From the NCBI GenBank assembly GCA_030747075.1, contig JASLLL010000006.1, positions 1-64,000 on the forward strand: a stretch of 64,000 nt of DNA. The letters are read 5' to 3'. This document shows, one piece after another, positions 1-9,146 of this stretch. The position numbers and the translations under genes are program-made. Within the stretch, counting starts at the first letter, position 1. Every line of letters begins with the position of its first letter. This stretch comes from Gemmatimonadota bacterium. Its GTDB lineage: Bacteria > ARS69. The notes under the pieces were generated by a model that saw only the letters and a list, made by a program, of their open reading frames with translations, was not told where the DNA came from and made no database searches.

Positions 1-174
1 AGTGCGGTGACAGACGCCTGGATCACCGATGTCGTTCTCCGAGGTGAAATCGGCGACGCCATCTTCTTCTACCGCCTGCATGATCTTCTGGAGCGTGCGG
101 ATGAAGTGGAGCCGGGTATCCGCCTGCCCGGGTTCTCCTTCTCCTACGGAATCTCCTGGCGCTTCATCGGCTAG
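1..174 (+). CDS. 3' end of a probable outer-membrane beta-barrel protein (partial)
   Basis: Frame 1 is open from the first base to a TAG at 172-174, giving the last 57 residues of a protein that starts outside the window. The tail alternates polar and hydrophobic/aromatic residues and ends in FSYGISWRFIG, as the closing strand of TonB-dependent receptors and other outer-membrane barrels often does. The fragment is too short to name a family. A promoter-like sequence follows, so the gene is probably the last of its transcript. Confidence 0.4.
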   Translation, partial: SAVTDAWITDVVLRGEIGDAIFFYRLHDLLERADEVEPGIRLPGFSFSYGISWRFIG

Positions 175-189
175 GTCGATCTGGCCCCG

Positions 190-218
190 TTGACACCATC
201 GGACCCCACCGATACCCT
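190..218 (+). promoter_or_regulatory. Putative sigma-70 type promoter for cvpA-manB-manC
   Basis: TTGACA at 190-195 is a perfect -35 box. A 17-base spacer follows, then TACCCT at 213-218, a weak -10 box keeping the T, A and final T. A short inverted repeat (ATCGG at 198-202, CCGAT at 209-213) lies across the spacer. The site is 60 bases ahead of the cvpA start and 16 bases after the preceding stop codon. Confidence 0.5.
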
Positions 219-277
219 TTGCCCGCCCGGGTAGCCGGGTGCGTCTGCACTTCTCGCAAATCGGGAGGTTTCAGAAC

Positions 278-820
278 ATGAACTGGGTGGATCTGGTCAT
301 TCTCGTGATTCTGGGTGTCAGTCTTGTGGCAGGCATCATCCGAGGGGTGGTGAAGACCGTGTTCTCCCTGGCCGGGGTGTTTGCGGGGTTCGTTCTGGCC
401 TCTCGCGAGTCGGGGGCCGTGGCGATGGTCTTCGAGAACTGGATGCCGGAGAAGGCCGCCGGGGTGGTGGGTTTCCTTGCGGTCTTTGTGGTGGTGGCCG
501 CCATCTTCGCCCTCGTGGGGGCGGTGCTGCGGAAGATCCTGGAGGGGCTCTCGCTGTCGTGGGTCGACCGCACGCTGGGAGCGGTTTTCGGGTTTCTCAG
601 GGCCGCGCTGATTCTGGGGCTCTTGTCGCTCCTTGTCGAAGGGGCCGGGTCTCTTGGGGCCGCCCGGGAGTCCGTGACCTACCCCTGGGCGCTCTGGGGA
701 GGGGAGTTCCTGCTGGAACTGGTTCCGGAGGAGACGCGGGATCGCTTTGACTGGGATGAACTGATGGACAGGGTTCCGGAGGGTCTTCCGGCCCTGCCGG
801 GAGCGGATCCAAACGACTGA
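278..820 (+). CDS. cvpA: CvpA family inner-membrane protein
   Basis: 180 residues. Four hydrophobic segments (roughly residues 4-22, 26-41, 60-82 and 100-119) and the opening MNWVDLVILVILG, with a conserved G/R-rich turn after the first segment (GIIRGVVKTV), fit the CvpA (colicin V production) family of small integral membrane proteins, whose biochemical role is not settled. The C-terminal 60 residues are acidic and soluble. The ATG at 278 is chosen because GGGAGG at 263-268 sits about 9 bases upstream; an in-frame GTG at 239 has no such site. It leads the manB-manC group. Confidence 0.85.
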   Translation: MNWVDLVILVILGVSLVAGIIRGVVKTVFSLAGVFAGFVLASRESGAVAMVFENWMPEKAAGVVGFLAVFVVVAAIFALVGAVLRKILEGLSLSWVDRTLGAVFGFLRAALILGLLSLLVEGAGSLGAARESVTYPWALWGGEFLLELVPEETRDRFDWDELMDRVPEGLPALPGADPND

Positions 821-859
821 TTTCGAAGGTCGGAAGGGTCCGGCCGGGAAGGGAAGAAC

Positions 860-2233
860 ATGGCCGAGATCCACGCGGAGATTTTTCGCGAGTACGACAT
901 TCGGGGAATCACGGACACCCAGCTGGATTCGCGAACTTCGCGCCTGATCGGGCGTGGGCTCGGGACGCTTCTCGTGCGATCCGGTGCTCGCGAGGTCGTC
1001 ATCGGACGCGATGTGCGCCTCTCCTCCGACCGCATCCGCGACGATCTTGTGGAAGGGCTTCTCTCCACCGGGCTGCACATCATCGATGTCGGCGTGGTCC
1101 CCACGCCCGCTACCTACTTTGCGCTGCATACGCTGGAATGCGGCGGAGGGATCATGATTACCGGCAGCCACAACCCGGCGGAGTACAACGGCTTCAAGAC
1201 CTCCGTCGGAAAGGAGTCCATCCACGGCGAGAAGATCCAGGAAGTCCGGCGTCTGATTGAGGCGGACGACTTTGTCGAGGCCATCGGCGGTGTGCTGGAA
1301 GCGCGCGACATCCTCCCCAACTACCTCGGGCGCCTGACGGAGGACATCAGGCCGGAGCGGGGACTGACCGTTGTGGTGGATGGCGGGAACGGCGTGGGCG
1401 GCTCGCATGTCTGCAATATCCTGGAAACGCTCGGGTGTACGGTCCACCGTCTCTACTGCGAACCCGACGGGAACTTCCCGAACCACCATCCGGACCCGAC
1501 GGTGGAGGCCAACCTTGCGGACCTCATCGCGAAGATCCATGAGACCCGCGCGGATCTCGGCATCGCGCTGGACGGAGACGCCGATCGGATCGGCGCGGTG
1601 GACGACCAGGGCGGGATCATCTGGGGAGACCGGCTGCTGGCGCTCTTCGCGCGGGATGTCCTTCGCGACGGCCCCACATCCATCATCTTTGAGGTGAAGT
1701 GCTCGCGCGGCCTCATCGAGGACATCGAAGCGCACGGGGGCACACCGGTCATGTGGAAGGCGGGGCACTCCCTCATCAAGGAGAAGATGAAGGAAACCGG
1801 TGCCTTGCTCGCGGGGGAGATGAGCGGGCATATGTTCTTCAAGCACCGGTTCTACGGATTCGACGACGCGCTCTACTCCGCGGCGCGTCTGGTGGAGATC
1901 GTTGCGAATGAGAATGCGCCACTTTCGGAGATCATGGCCACGATCCCGTCGTATCCGTCTACGCCGGAGATCCGGATCGACTGCCCGGAGGAGCACAAGG
2001 CTCCGGTGGTCGAGGAGATCCTCCAGCACTTCGCGACAGATCACGAGGTGATCGATGTGGACGGAGCCCGCATCGATTTCGGGGACGGATGGGGACTCGT
2101 CCGCGCCTCCAACACGACGCCGCTTCTTGTGCTTCGCTTTGAAGCATCCACCGAAGATCGGCTGGCCGAAATCCGGTCGGAAGTGGAGTCGAAGCTGGCG
2201 GAGATCCTGCGCGCGAGGGCCGTGGCGTCATGA
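860..2233 (+). CDS. manB: Phosphomannomutase/phosphoglucomutase
   Basis: 457 residues, usual length for the alpha-D-phosphohexomutase family (ManB/AlgC), which interconverts hexose-6-phosphate and hexose-1-phosphate. The phosphoserine loop TGSHNP gives catalytic Ser103, the metal loop DGDADR is at 238-243, and the C-terminal domain carries the phosphate-binding segment RASNTTP. It is followed with a 4-base overlap by mannose-1-phosphate guanylyltransferase, so the mannose route to GDP-mannose for surface glycans is the likely job. Dual use on glucose phosphates is common in the family and cannot be excluded. Confidence 0.92.
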   Translation: MAEIHAEIFREYDIRGITDTQLDSRTSRLIGRGLGTLLVRSGAREVVIGRDVRLSSDRIRDDLVEGLLSTGLHIIDVGVVPTPATYFALHTLECGGGIMITGSHNPAEYNGFKTSVGKESIHGEKIQEVRRLIEADDFVEAIGGVLEARDILPNYLGRLTEDIRPERGLTVVVDGGNGVGGSHVCNILETLGCTVHRLYCEPDGNFPNHHPDPTVEANLADLIAKIHETRADLGIALDGDADRIGAVDDQGGIIWGDRLLALFARDVLRDGPTSIIFEVKCSRGLIEDIEAHGGTPVMWKAGHSLIKEKMKETGALLAGEMSGHMFFKHRFYGFDDALYSAARLVEIVANENAPLSEIMATIPSYPSTPEIRIDCPEEHKAPVVEEILQHFATDHEVIDVDGARIDFGDGWGLVRASNTTPLLVLRFEASTEDRLAEIRSEVESKLAEILRARAVAS

Positions 2234-3288
2234 GCACGATTCACGCGGTCATCATGGCGGGGGGGCGAGGCACCCGATTCTGGCCTGAAAGCCGCACGCA
2301 GCTTCCCAAGCAGTTCCTCGCGGTGGCGGGCGGAGATTCACTGCTCACGCGAACCGGGAAACGGCTCTTTCCGCTGACGGGGGAAGATCGAGTGTGGGTC
2401 GTCACGAGCGCGGCGCATGTGGATCTCGTCGCCGGGCATCTTCCGCAGGTGGCGCGGACGCGCATCGTGGGGGAACCCGTGGGGCGGAATACCGCGCCGT
2501 GCGCCGGAGTCGCCGCGGCGCTGGCTGCACGCGAAGACCCGGAGGCGGTGCTTCTGGTGGCCCCGGCGGATCATTGGATCGGCGATGAAGACCGATTCCG
2601 GGCCGCTGTTCAGGACGCGGCTGCCGCCGCGCAGGAGACGCGCGGGCTGGTGACCTTTGGCATTCTGCCGACTTCGCCGGAGACCGGGTTCGGATACATC
2701 GAACGGGGAGAGGCCGCGACGAGCGGCGTGTCGCGGGTTGCGCGCTTTACGGAAAAGCCGGACCGCGCCACGGCCGAGGGTTTCCTCGCGGGCGGGCGGC
2801 ACTACTGGAACAGCGGTATTTTCTGCTGGCGCGCCGATGTCTTCATGGAAGAACTGGCGCGCTACCGGCCGGAACTCGCGGCCGCGTGCGAGCGGATCGC
2901 CGCAGCTGAGGATACGGCCAAGGCCATGGAGGCGGACTTCCCCTCAATGGAATCCGTCTCCGTCGATTACGCCGTGCTGGAGCCCTCCGAGCGCGTGTTC
3001 GTGCTTCCAGCGGATTTCGCCTGGTCCGATGTCGGGTCGTGGGATTCGCTGCCGGACATTCTTCCCCGCGACGAGTCAGGAAACAGCGTGTCCGGAGACG
3101 CGCTTGTTGTGGACTCCACCAACTGTCTGGTGCGCTCCCCCGGCAGGTTCACCGCAGTCGTCGGCATGACCGGCACGATCGTCGTCGATACCGGCGACGC
3201 TCTCCTCGTCTGTCCCCGGGACCGCTGTCAGGATGTGCGTCGAGTCGTCGATGCACTGGAGCAGAAGGGTCGCCGGGAACTCCTCTAA
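2230..3288 (+). CDS. manC: Mannose-1-phosphate guanylyltransferase
   Basis: 352 residues, the short single-domain form without the fused isomerase. The N-terminal signature MAGGRGTRFWPESR with PKQFL about 15 residues later is the nucleotide-binding loop of the GDP-mannose pyrophosphorylases. FTEKPD and the stretch around WNSGIF match the sugar-phosphate site. The product makes GDP-mannose from mannose-1-phosphate and GTP. Its ATG overlaps the manB stop (ATGA), implying translational coupling. Confidence 0.92.
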   Translation: MSTIHAVIMAGGRGTRFWPESRTQLPKQFLAVAGGDSLLTRTGKRLFPLTGEDRVWVVTSAAHVDLVAGHLPQVARTRIVGEPVGRNTAPCAGVAAALAAREDPEAVLLVAPADHWIGDEDRFRAAVQDAAAAAQETRGLVTFGILPTSPETGFGYIERGEAATSGVSRVARFTEKPDRATAEGFLAGGRHYWNSGIFCWRADVFMEELARYRPELAAACERIAAAEDTAKAMEADFPSMESVSVDYAVLEPSERVFVLPADFAWSDVGSWDSLPDILPRDESGNSVSGDALVVDSTNCLVRSPGRFTAVVGMTGTIVVDTGDALLVCPRDRCQDVRRVVDALEQKGRRELL

Positions 3289-3476
3289 CCCCGGCGCGGT
3301 TTTGGACCATCGATCCGTCCGACGCGTTCTCCCCGGAATGACCTGCCTCCCTGGAGTGAAACGCTGGCAGAAATGACACCTGCAAACAGAGCCCGGGCCG
3401 GTCGGCTTCAAGCCGGCTGCGGCACCGGTCGATACGGAAGAAGAGTTCCCGTCCCGTGTTGTCGTGGAGGAGTGCG

Positions 3477-3953
3477 ATGACGCGTGAGGAACGGAATGTC
3501 CTTCTGTTTCTGGTGGCGGGGGTCGTTCTCGGCTGTCTCGTTCCCGACGGTGGAGAGTGGGGCGTGTTCGCGCCACCGCAATCCGGGGAGGCGCGGGAAG
3601 AGGACGGGGTGGTCGTGCGCGACCTGTTCCCCATCGATGTGAACCGGGCCGACGCGGATCTCTTGGAACGGCTGCCCGGGATCGGACCGTCGCGGGCGCG
3701 GGCGATTGTGGCGTTGCGGGAAGAGCGCGGGGTGTTTGAGTCGCTCGCCGAACTCACGCGGATCCGGGGCATCGGCCCGCGGACGGTGGAAGGTCTGGAA
3801 GATCGTGCGGTTGCCGGAATGGCGGACGCGGACGGTACAGCGGAGGAGACGCAGCGTGGACACGAACCGCATCGAGACCCTTCTTCTGGAGCACGAGATC
3901 CTGGCTCCGGAGCAACTGGCGCAGGCCAGAACGCAGCAGAAATCCTCCGGTGA
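3477..3953 (+). CDS. comEA: ComEA-like helix-hairpin-helix DNA-binding protein
   Basis: 158 residues. A single N-terminal hydrophobic segment (about residues 8-22) anchors the protein facing outward. It is followed by tandem helix-hairpin-helix motifs (VNRADADLLERLPGIGPSRA, then LTRIRGIGPRTVEGL), the arrangement of the DNA receptor ComEA. The ATG at 3477 is preceded by GTGGAGGAG. The last 33 codons overlap the start of pilB by 98 bases, and this tail is low complexity (Gly/Ala/Ser/Asp), so the functional protein may end near residue 120. Next to pilus genes and with dprA in the same window, a role in DNA uptake is likely. Confidence 0.75.
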   Translation: MTREERNVLLFLVAGVVLGCLVPDGGEWGVFAPPQSGEAREEDGVVVRDLFPIDVNRADADLLERLPGIGPSRARAIVALREERGVFESLAELTRIRGIGPRTVEGLEDRAVAGMADADGTAEETQRGHEPHRDPSSGARDPGSGATGAGQNAAEILR

Positions 3954-5565
3954 CACGCTGGACGAGAGCCTCGTCAAGCTGGGGATCTTCACGGAGCAGG
4001 ACCTCCTCATGACGCTGGCGCGGATCTTCGAAATGCCCGCCGTGGATCTTCCCACCATCGAGATCCCGGAGGAGGTTCTCGAGATCGTCCCCAGCGAAGT
4101 GGCGACCCGACTGGGTGTTCTTCCCGTGCAGAAGACCGGGCGCACGCTGACGCTCGCCATGGCGGACCCTCTCAACATCTATGCCGTGGACGACATCAAG
4201 TTCATCGCGGGACTGGAAGTACAGCCGGTGGTCGCCAGCGAGGGCGCCATCCGAAAGGCCATCGACCGGCACTACGGCACCGCCAATGCCCTTGCGGACA
4301 TCATGAAGGACATGGAAGACGGGGAAGGCCTGGAGGTCGTCGAGGATCCGGATGACGACGACCGGGATCAGGACGACGGTTCCGGCGACGCCCCCGTCAT
4401 CAAGTATGTGAACTCGCTGCTCGCCGAGGCGGTCATGCGAGGCGCGTCCGACATTCATGTCGAGCCGTTTGAGAAGCACATCCGCGTGCGATTGCGCCAG
4501 GACGGGACACTTCACGAAATGGCATCCCCTCCATATCGCATGAAGGCCGCCATTACTTCGCGCTTGAAGCTGATGGCGGAACTCGACATTGCGGAGCGGC
4601 GCGTCCCCCAGGACGGTCGAATCAAGATCCGCATTCAGGGACGGATGATTGACCTTCGCGTGTCTTCGCTGCCGGTGGTGTTCGGCGAGAAGATCGTGCT
4701 GCGTGTTCTCGACCAGACCAACCTGAATGTGAATCTGGAGGCGTTCGGATTCGATCGGTCGGCGCAGGATCGGTTCGAGAAAGCCATCGGGAGCCCGTAC
4801 GGAATGGTGCTGGTCACCGGTCCGACCGGAAGCGGCAAGACGACCACGCTTTACTCCGCGCTCTCGCGGGTCAATGTGCCCGGGACGAACATCATGACTG
4901 TCGAAGACCCCGTGGAGTACAACCTGGAGGGAATCAACCAGGTACAGGTCCACTCCGATGTGGGGCTGACCTTTGCATCGGCGCTGAAGTCGTTCCTGCG
5001 ACAGGATCCGAACATTGTCATGGTGGGTGAGATCCGCGATCAGGAGACCGCATCGATTGCGGTCACGGCCGCACTCACCGGGCACTTGGTTCTGTCGACC
5101 ATTCATACGAACGACGCCGCATCCACCATCGACCGGCTGGTGGACATGGGCGTTCCCCCGTTTCTGGTTTCCTCCTCGCTCAATCTGGTGGTGGCGCAGC
5201 GGCTGCTCCGGCGGGTCTGCCCGGAGTGTCGCAAGGAGATCGTGCTGCACGGAGAAACCGCGCGCGAACTCGAGATGGATGTGACGGAAGAGAACGCGAC
5301 CGTCTACGAGGCTGTGGGTTGCCCAGCCTGTCACGATACCGGCTATCGAGGACGGACGGGGATCTTCGAGGTTCTCGCGCTGTCCCCGGTCATCCGCAGG
5401 ATGGTCCTGGACCGGGCTCCCGGGACGGAGATCAAGCGCGTTGCCGTGAAGGAGGGAATGCTGACTCTCCGGCGGGACGCAGTGCGAAAGATGATGGCGG
5501 GGGAGACCACGCCGGAAGAAGTGCTGCGCGAGGCCGCGGCAGACGAGACCCCGGAGGGACCATGA
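3856..5565 (+). CDS. pilB: Type IV pilus extension ATPase PilB
   Basis: 569 residues. An N-terminal MshEN-type domain (about 1-150) precedes the ATPase core with Walker A GPTGSGKTTT, the Walker B/Asp box region (VGEIRDQETA) and His box (HLVLSTIHTND). Near the C-terminus two CxxC pairs (CPEC and CPAC) form the metal-binding knuckle typical of GspE/PilB and absent from PilT. It powers pilin assembly. The GTG at 3856 is used because GGAGGAGA lies 7 bases upstream and the domain begins right there; upstream codons are out-of-frame comEA. Confidence 0.94.
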   Translation: MDTNRIETLLLEHEILAPEQLAQARTQQKSSGDTLDESLVKLGIFTEQDLLMTLARIFEMPAVDLPTIEIPEEVLEIVPSEVATRLGVLPVQKTGRTLTLAMADPLNIYAVDDIKFIAGLEVQPVVASEGAIRKAIDRHYGTANALADIMKDMEDGEGLEVVEDPDDDDRDQDDGSGDAPVIKYVNSLLAEAVMRGASDIHVEPFEKHIRVRLRQDGTLHEMASPPYRMKAAITSRLKLMAELDIAERRVPQDGRIKIRIQGRMIDLRVSSLPVVFGEKIVLRVLDQTNLNVNLEAFGFDRSAQDRFEKAIGSPYGMVLVTGPTGSGKTTTLYSALSRVNVPGTNIMTVEDPVEYNLEGINQVQVHSDVGLTFASALKSFLRQDPNIVMVGEIRDQETASIAVTAALTGHLVLSTIHTNDAASTIDRLVDMGVPPFLVSSSLNLVVAQRLLRRVCPECRKEIVLHGETARELEMDVTEENATVYEAVGCPACHDTGYRGRTGIFEVLALSPVIRRMVLDRAPGTEIKRVAVKEGMLTLRRDAVRKMMAGETTPEEVLREAAADETPEGP

Positions 5566-5566
5566 C

Positions 5567-6667
5567 ATGGTGACCATGAAAGCGCTTCTGGAAGAGATGG
5601 TGCGCATGAAGGCGTCGGATCTCCACCTGACGGCCGGCGTCCCCGCGAGGTTCCGCGTGGACGGCGTTCTGGAGACGGCATCGGCGGGGGATGTGCTCAC
5701 GCCGGAAGTGACGCAGCGCCTGGCCTACAGCACCCTCACCGACGAGCAGAAGAAGCTCTTCGAGCGCACGCGGGAACTGGACTTCTCGTTTGGAGTGCAG
5801 GGGCTGGCCCGGTTCCGTGGAAACTGCTTCATCCAGCGCGGAGTGGTCACGATGGCCGTGCGGATGATTCCGTTCGAGGTGGCTCCGTTTGAGTCGCTGG
5901 GTCTTCCGCGCTCGGTGCTTTCGTTTGCCGGGCTGACTCGCGGGCTCGTCCTCGTGACCGGGCCGACAGGAAGCGGAAAGTCCACGACGCTCGCATCGCT
6001 CATCGACCGGATCAACGAAGAGCGCGCCGTCCACATCCTGACGCTGGAAGACCCCATCGAGTTCATGCACTCGCACAAGAAGGCCATCGTGAACCAGCGC
6101 GAAGTGGGGTCGGATACGGAGTCGTTCGGGTCGGCGCTGCGCCATGTTCTCCGGCAGGATCCGGATGTGATTCTGCTCGGCGAGATGCGCGACCGCGAGA
6201 CCATCGAGACAGCGCTCACCCTGGCCGAGACCGGGCACCTGGCATTCGCGACGCTCCACACGAACTCCGCAGTCGAGTCGATCAACCGGATTGTGGATGT
6301 CTTCCCCTCGGAGCAGCAGTCGCAGATTCTCGCGCAACTGGCGTTCGTGCTGCAGGGGGTGGTGACGCAACTGCTTCTCCCAAGGTCGGGACGCGCCGGT
6401 CGAGCCCTGGCCGCGGAGATCCTTGCGGTGACTCCCGGGATTCGCGCGCAGATCCGGGAAGGGAAGGTCCATCAGATCCACTCCATGATTCAGGCGGGGC
6501 AGAAGCACGGCATGGTGACGATGAACCAGAGCCTGGCGGCACTCGCGACTCGCCGCGAAGTCTCAGTGGAAGACGCGCTCCTGCGAAGTCCCGACAAGAA
6601 GGAGTTTGAGTCGCTGTTCGGGCGCAGAGTCCCGGAGCGCAGGCAAGCACAGGGGGTTCAGTCGTGA
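5567..6667 (+). CDS. pilT: Type IV pilus retraction ATPase PilT
   Basis: 366 residues. PAS-like N-terminal domain, then Walker A GPTGSGKSTT, Asp box and the His box ETGHLAFATLHTNSA. The C-terminal segment IRAQIREGK corresponds to the AIRNLIRE motif needed for retraction in PilT, and no metal knuckle is present. The ATG at 5567 is one base past the pilB stop with GGAGGGA 7 bases upstream; the ATG at 5576 is a weaker alternative. Confidence 0.94.
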   Translation: MVTMKALLEEMVRMKASDLHLTAGVPARFRVDGVLETASAGDVLTPEVTQRLAYSTLTDEQKKLFERTRELDFSFGVQGLARFRGNCFIQRGVVTMAVRMIPFEVAPFESLGLPRSVLSFAGLTRGLVLVTGPTGSGKSTTLASLIDRINEERAVHILTLEDPIEFMHSHKKAIVNQREVGSDTESFGSALRHVLRQDPDVILLGEMRDRETIETALTLAETGHLAFATLHTNSAVESINRIVDVFPSEQQSQILAQLAFVLQGVVTQLLLPRSGRAGRALAAEILAVTPGIRAQIREGKVHQIHSMIQAGQKHGMVTMNQSLAALATRREVSVEDALLRSPDKKEFESLFGRRVPERRQAQGVQS

Positions 6668-7875
6668 CGACCTGGGTTTGGCGAGGGCAGGCACCCGGCG
6701 GAGAGACGGTGACGGGAGAACTGGCGGCGGGGAACCGGGGCGAGCTGTTGGCGAATCTCCGCCGAAGGAAGATCGTCGTTCAATCGGTTCGTCCCAAGCC
6801 GAAGGAGATCCGCCTCAACCTGCCTTTCATGGACAAGATCACTACGCGCGACATGGCGGTCTTCACGCGACAGTTCGCGACCATGATCGATTCCGGACTT
6901 CCGCTCATTCAGTGTCTGGACATTCTCTCGCGGCAGTTGGGGAAGGGCCCGTTGCGCGGGATCACCAAACGCGTCATGCAGGATATCGAGGCGGGTTCCA
7001 CGCTCTCCGAAGCGCTGGCAAAGCACGACAAAGCGTTCGATGAACTCTTCGTGAGCATGGTCAGCGCGGGCGAAGCGGGCGGCGTACTGGACACGATCCT
7101 CCTCCGCCTCTCCGAGTACATCGAGAAGATCGACGCGCTGAAGCGAAAGGTCCGAAGCGCCATGACCTACCCGGTGGTCGTGATGGTGGTGGCGATGGTT
7201 GCCACCATGTTCATGCTCATCTTCATCATCCCGACCTTCGCGAGGATGTTCACGGACTTCGGCGCGGCACTCCCGACACCGACCCGGATCGTGCTGGGTA
7301 TGTCGGGGTTCGTGCGGGCGTGGTGGTGGGTGATGGTGGCCGGTGTCGCGGGCGGGCTCTTCACGCTTCGGAAGTGTTACGCCAATCCAAAGGGGCGCCG
7401 CACGCTGGACCGGTTTCTTCTGCGAGTGCCCGTCCTGGGAGATGTCATTCGCAAGGGCGCGGTCTCGCGCTTCACCCGGACGCTGGGAACGCTGATCTCC
7501 TCGGGTGTCCCCATCCTCGATGGCCTGGAAATCACAGCGCGGACGGCTGGAAACGCCGTGGTAAAGGATGCCGTCATGGATGCGCGAACCGCCATCCGCG
7601 AGGGCCAGACGATCGCTATGCCATTGCGGGAGTCCGGTGTCTTCCCGCCGATGGTGACGCAGATGATCGCCGTGGGAGAGGAGACCGGCGCGCTGGACGA
7701 TATGCTCGGGAAGATCGCGGACTTCTACGACGAAGAGGTGGACACCGCCGTCGACGGCCTCACTTCCATCATCGAACCGGTGATGATTGTCGTGATGGGG
7801 ACGATGGTGGGAGGAATGGTCATGTCCATGTACCTGCCCATCTTCAAGATGGTCAATGTCATCATGGCGCAGTAG
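6664..7875 (+). CDS. pilC: Type IV pilus inner-membrane platform protein PilC
   Basis: 403 residues with the duplicated GspF/PilC fold: two cytoplasmic helical repeats (about 70-195 and 270-395), each opening with the family pattern FTRQFATMIDSGLPL or FTRTLGTLISSGVPI. Transmembrane segments are near 170-195, 215-235 and at the C-terminus. It couples the PilB/PilT motors to the growing pilus base. The start is a GTG whose last bases form the TGA stop of pilT (GTGA). Confidence 0.94.
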   Translation: MTTWVWRGQAPGGETVTGELAAGNRGELLANLRRRKIVVQSVRPKPKEIRLNLPFMDKITTRDMAVFTRQFATMIDSGLPLIQCLDILSRQLGKGPLRGITKRVMQDIEAGSTLSEALAKHDKAFDELFVSMVSAGEAGGVLDTILLRLSEYIEKIDALKRKVRSAMTYPVVVMVVAMVATMFMLIFIIPTFARMFTDFGAALPTPTRIVLGMSGFVRAWWWVMVAGVAGGLFTLRKCYANPKGRRTLDRFLLRVPVLGDVIRKGAVSRFTRTLGTLISSGVPILDGLEITARTAGNAVVKDAVMDARTAIREGQTIAMPLRESGVFPPMVTQMIAVGEETGALDDMLGKIADFYDEEVDTAVDGLTSIIEPVMIVVMGTMVGGMVMSMYLPIFKMVNVIMAQ

Positions 7876-7883
7876 GGGACAGG

Positions 7884-9146
7884 ATGCACAGCCTTCACCA
7901 GGTCGCGGGGGCCATGTTCCTTCCGCTTTGCGGCGCGGCTTCGCTCGGAATGGTGCTCCTGATGGCGGTTCGGCGCGACCGCAACCGCCGGGAGCACGCC
8001 GCCGAAGACCTTGCGCGGATGGCATCATCCACCGATCGGATTCTGGAGAGCATGCCCGCGGCCCTTGTTCTGGCGTCCGCCACCGGGGAGATCACCCGCC
8101 TCAATCGGTCCGCGCTCGAAGTGCTCCAGATCGACGATCCGGGTGAGGTCACCGGCGGGGATCTGTCGGCCTTTCTGGGCTCGCTCGACCCGCGTCTCGT
8201 GGAAGCGCTCGACGATGCGCTGTCCGGTCGTCGCTGGGCGGTGCGGGAGGAGGTCGTCCTCGGGAAGGGGCGCGCGAAGAGGCCCGTGGGCGTTTCGATC
8301 ACTCCGCTGACCGGAGAGGGCGGCGTCCCGGAAGGCGTCATGACCTGCTTCACGGATCTCCAGGTGGTGCGAAATCTGGAGAGTCGGATTCGGCGCTCCG
8401 AGCAACTGGCTGCCCAGGGAGAACTGGCGGCGGGGATCGCGCACGAGATTCGCAACCCGCTGGCATCCATCTCCGGCGCCGTTCAGGTTCTCCGAGGAGA
8501 CGATTGCGTCGATGGCGACTCCCGCGAACTGATGGACCTGATCGTCGGGGAGTCGGAGCGGTTGAATCGACTCATCGAAGGATTCCTCAGCTACACGCGG
8601 GATCCCGGAACGCGCCGGGAACGCTGCGAACTCTCCGTTCTTGTCCGGGATGTCGTGCGTCTCCTTCGCCATGACCGCGGCCTCACCTTCGGCAAGACCG
8701 TGCTCATGGAGTTGCCCGAGGATGCGGGGGCGGTCATCGAGGCCGAGGACGAAGGCATGCGTCAGGTGGTCCACAACCTCGTGCGGAATGGTCTGGAGGC
8801 GATGGATCTGGGTGGCATCCTCCGGATCACGGCCGAAGAGTTGCCCGACGGGAATGTCGCGCTGGTGTTTCGGGACACGGGAGAGGGAATCCCGCCGCAC
8901 GAACTGGAAGAGATCTTCAAGCCGTTCCACACCACGCGCCCGGGCGGTACGGGGTTGGGCCTTTCCATTGCTTCGCGCATCGTGGAGGAGCACGGCGGGT
9001 CCATTCGTGTGAGAAGCACGCCCGGAATGGGCACGGCCATCACGGTGGAACTTCCCGTGGTTCCCGCGAATCGGCCTTCAGGAATGCGATCTGACGCGCC
9101 GAAGAGGAAGGAAGGCACCCCTTCCCGCAACGAGGTGAGCGCGTGA
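7884..9146 (+). CDS. pilS: Sensor histidine kinase PilS (PAS-HisKA-HATPase)
   Basis: 420 residues. One N-terminal membrane segment (about 8-29), a PAS domain (about 45-160), a HisKA helix pair with phospho-acceptor His187 in AAGIAHEIRNP, and a HATPase domain with NLVRNGLEAM, DTGEGIPPHE and GGTGLGLSI. It is followed at a GTGA overlap by the sigma-54 response regulator, the PilS-PilR arrangement that controls pilin transcription. Pseudomonas PilS has six membrane segments, whereas only one is visible here. The start at 7884 has GGGGACAGG just upstream. Confidence 0.88.
   Translation: MHSLHQVAGAMFLPLCGAASLGMVLLMAVRRDRNRREHAAEDLARMASSTDRILESMPAALVLASATGEITRLNRSALEVLQIDDPGEVTGGDLSAFLGSLDPRLVEALDDALSGRRWAVREEVVLGKGRAKRPVGVSITPLTGEGGVPEGVMTCFTDLQVVRNLESRIRRSEQLAAQGELAAGIAHEIRNPLASISGAVQVLRGDDCVDGDSRELMDLIVGESERLNRLIEGFLSYTRDPGTRRERCELSVLVRDVVRLLRHDRGLTFGKTVLMELPEDAGAVIEAEDEGMRQVVHNLVRNGLEAMDLGGILRITAEELPDGNVALVFRDTGEGIPPHELEEIFKPFHTTRPGGTGLGLSIASRIVEEHGGSIRVRSTPGMGTAITVELPVVPANRPSGMRSDAPKRKEGTPSRNEVSA

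Noticed and set aside
164-2044. A 626-codon reverse frame opposite cvpA and manB
   Set aside because: GC-rich codon bias opens the antisense frame; the forward genes have full family motifs and the reverse product has none. The same holds for long reverse frames at 3754-5700, 6658-8028 and 8025-8993, and the forward frame at 61531-62814.
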